Source: Bordetella parapertussis (lineage in GTDB: Bacteria > Pseudomonadota > Gammaproteobacteria > Burkholderiales > Burkholderiaceae_C). From it: 9,900 bases of DNA. Made by a program: the position numbers and the translations under genes. The first letter of the stretch is position 1. Every line of letters starts with the position of its first letter. The stretch lies in assembly GCA_943328885.2 (NCBI GenBank), contig CALQBT020000060.1:1-9900 (forward strand). Reading direction: 5' to 3'. This document shows, piece by piece, positions 9,344-9,900 of this stretch. Below the pieces are notes generated by a model. It saw only the letters and a program-made list of their open reading frames with translations. It did not search any database and was not told where the DNA came from.

Positions 9344-9504
9344 GAGGGTGTCCTTTTGGCAGAGTAAGGATTGAGGTGCACGGGCTGATCGGCAGCGACC
9401 GGCTTTATCAGGTTGCCAAGTATCGCGTCTTGCGCCCCGAACGGCCTGGGGTGATTCCCCGCCACCGGGTCATGGCCGCCGCTCAACCCTGACAATCTCC
9501 ACAC
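9344..9504. other. Divergent intergenic region between the acyl-CoA ligase gene and selO
   Basis: These 161 bases must hold the promoters for both the minus-strand ligase gene and plus-strand selO. I could not pick a convincing -35/-10 pair on either strand. The clearest structure is a small dyad GGGGTGATTCCCC (9448-9460), loosely flanked by CGGCC (9442-9446) and GGCCG (9474-9478). The ligase RBS (AAAGGA) is at the left end; selO has no obvious Shine-Dalgarno. Confidence 0.5.
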
Positions 9505-9900
9505 ATGAACGCATCCCTGCCCCTTGAGTCCCTGGCGCAAGCGAACGCCCAACCGTGCTGGCGCGACGCGACCTTGATGCACCAACTCGGTCCGGCCTTC
9601 GGCACCGAGCTGGCACCCACCCCGCTGCCCGACCTGCACTGGGTCACGCGCAGCCAGGCCTTGGCCGAGGCACTGGGGCTGGGCCGCTGGCTCGCTGGCA
9701 ACGACGCCTTGGCCTTGCTAGGAGGCAATGCGCTGCCGCCCAAGGCATCCCCGCTGGCCAGCGTCTACAGCGGCCACCAGTTCGGCGTCTGGGCGGGCCA
9801 GCTCGGCGACGGCCGGGCACTGCTGCTGGGCGAGATCGATTCACCCGCTGGCCGGATGGAGTTGCAGCTCAAGGGCGCCGGCCCGACGCCCTATTCGCGC
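9505..9900 (+). CDS. selO: Protein adenylyltransferase SelO (YdiU/UPF0061), N-terminal part, cut off by the window
   Basis: SelO is a pseudokinase-fold enzyme that transfers AMP from ATP to hydroxyl side chains of proteins and is linked to redox stress responses. The frame is open from the ATG at 9505 to the end of the window, giving 132 residues of a protein normally about 480-500 long. Family marks are [20 protein letters not shown] (residues 81-100), [10 protein letters not shown] (about 101-110) and [13 protein letters not shown] (120-132). The Lys in QLKGAG is the expected ATP-phosphate contact. The ATG fits the family's usual N-terminus, although the upstream sequence (CAATCTCCACAC) gives no real Shine-Dalgarno. 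It is divergent from the beta-oxidation cluster and is probably functionally unrelated to it. In the family the C-terminus often carries a selenocysteine or cysteine, which is outside this window. Confidence 0.95.
   Translation, partial: MNASLPLESLAQANAQPCWRDATLMHQLGPAFGTELAPTPLPDLHWVTRSQALAEALGLGRWLAGNDALALLGGNALPPKASPLASVYSGHQFGVWAGQLGDGRALLLGEIDSPAGRMELQLKGAGPTPYSR

Noticed and set aside
7733..9367. Plus-strand open frame of 544 codons opposite the ligase gene
   Set aside because: It has low-complexity composition without recognisable domains, while the minus strand carries every motif of an AMP-forming ligase. A similar 435-codon frame at 5547-6854 is rejected for the same reason.

Overview
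This is a GC-rich, densely coded window. Gene order, codon use and protein families suggest a betaproteobacterium of the Burkholderiales (Leptothrix/Rubrivivax/Comamonadaceae-like). That placement is an inference from composition and family resemblance, not from a marker gene.

Layout: seven genes run on the minus strand from about 9343 down to 1, and one gene starts on the plus strand at 9505. In transcription order the minus-strand genes are: a fatty-acid-type acyl-CoA ligase (7721-9343); a bifunctional enoyl-CoA hydratase/3-hydroxyacyl-CoA dehydrogenase (5496-7592); a small HD-domain protein that looks like the PhnZ/MIOX diiron oxygenase branch (4886-5470); an acetyl-CoA acyltransferase (3666-4841); a haloalkane-dehalogenase-type alpha/beta hydrolase (2738-3646); a long (about 600-residue) acyl-CoA dehydrogenase with a frameshift near its C-terminal domain (902-2738); and a CurA/PTGR-type NADPH reductase cut off by the window edge (1-768). 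The plus-strand gene is the 5' part of selO (9505-9900).

Together the ligase, acyl-CoA dehydrogenase, hydratase/dehydrogenase and thiolase supply every activity of one beta-oxidation turn. From the hydratase/dehydrogenase to the acyl-CoA dehydrogenase the genes are spaced by 44 nt or less, and one junction is a TGATG stop/start overlap, so these five are probably one operon. The ligase is separated by 128 nt that hold a perfect 18-bp palindrome and a possible separate promoter. The CurA-like gene is separated by 133 nt. The dehalogenase-like hydrolase, the HD protein and the reductase are accessory to beta-oxidation, and their true substrates are the open question here.

No RNA genes, insertion sequences, CRISPR arrays or phage genes were seen, and there is no gene-free stretch longer than 300 bases. 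The gaps are 769-901 (a pyrimidine-poor spacer with only weak dyads and the RBS of the reductase), 4842-4885, 5471-5495, 7593-7720 and 9344-9504. I found no fully new system. The best leads are the frameshift in the acyl-CoA dehydrogenase, the haloalkane dehalogenase with all its signature residues, the possible diiron HD oxygenase, and the palindrome before the hydratase/dehydrogenase gene.
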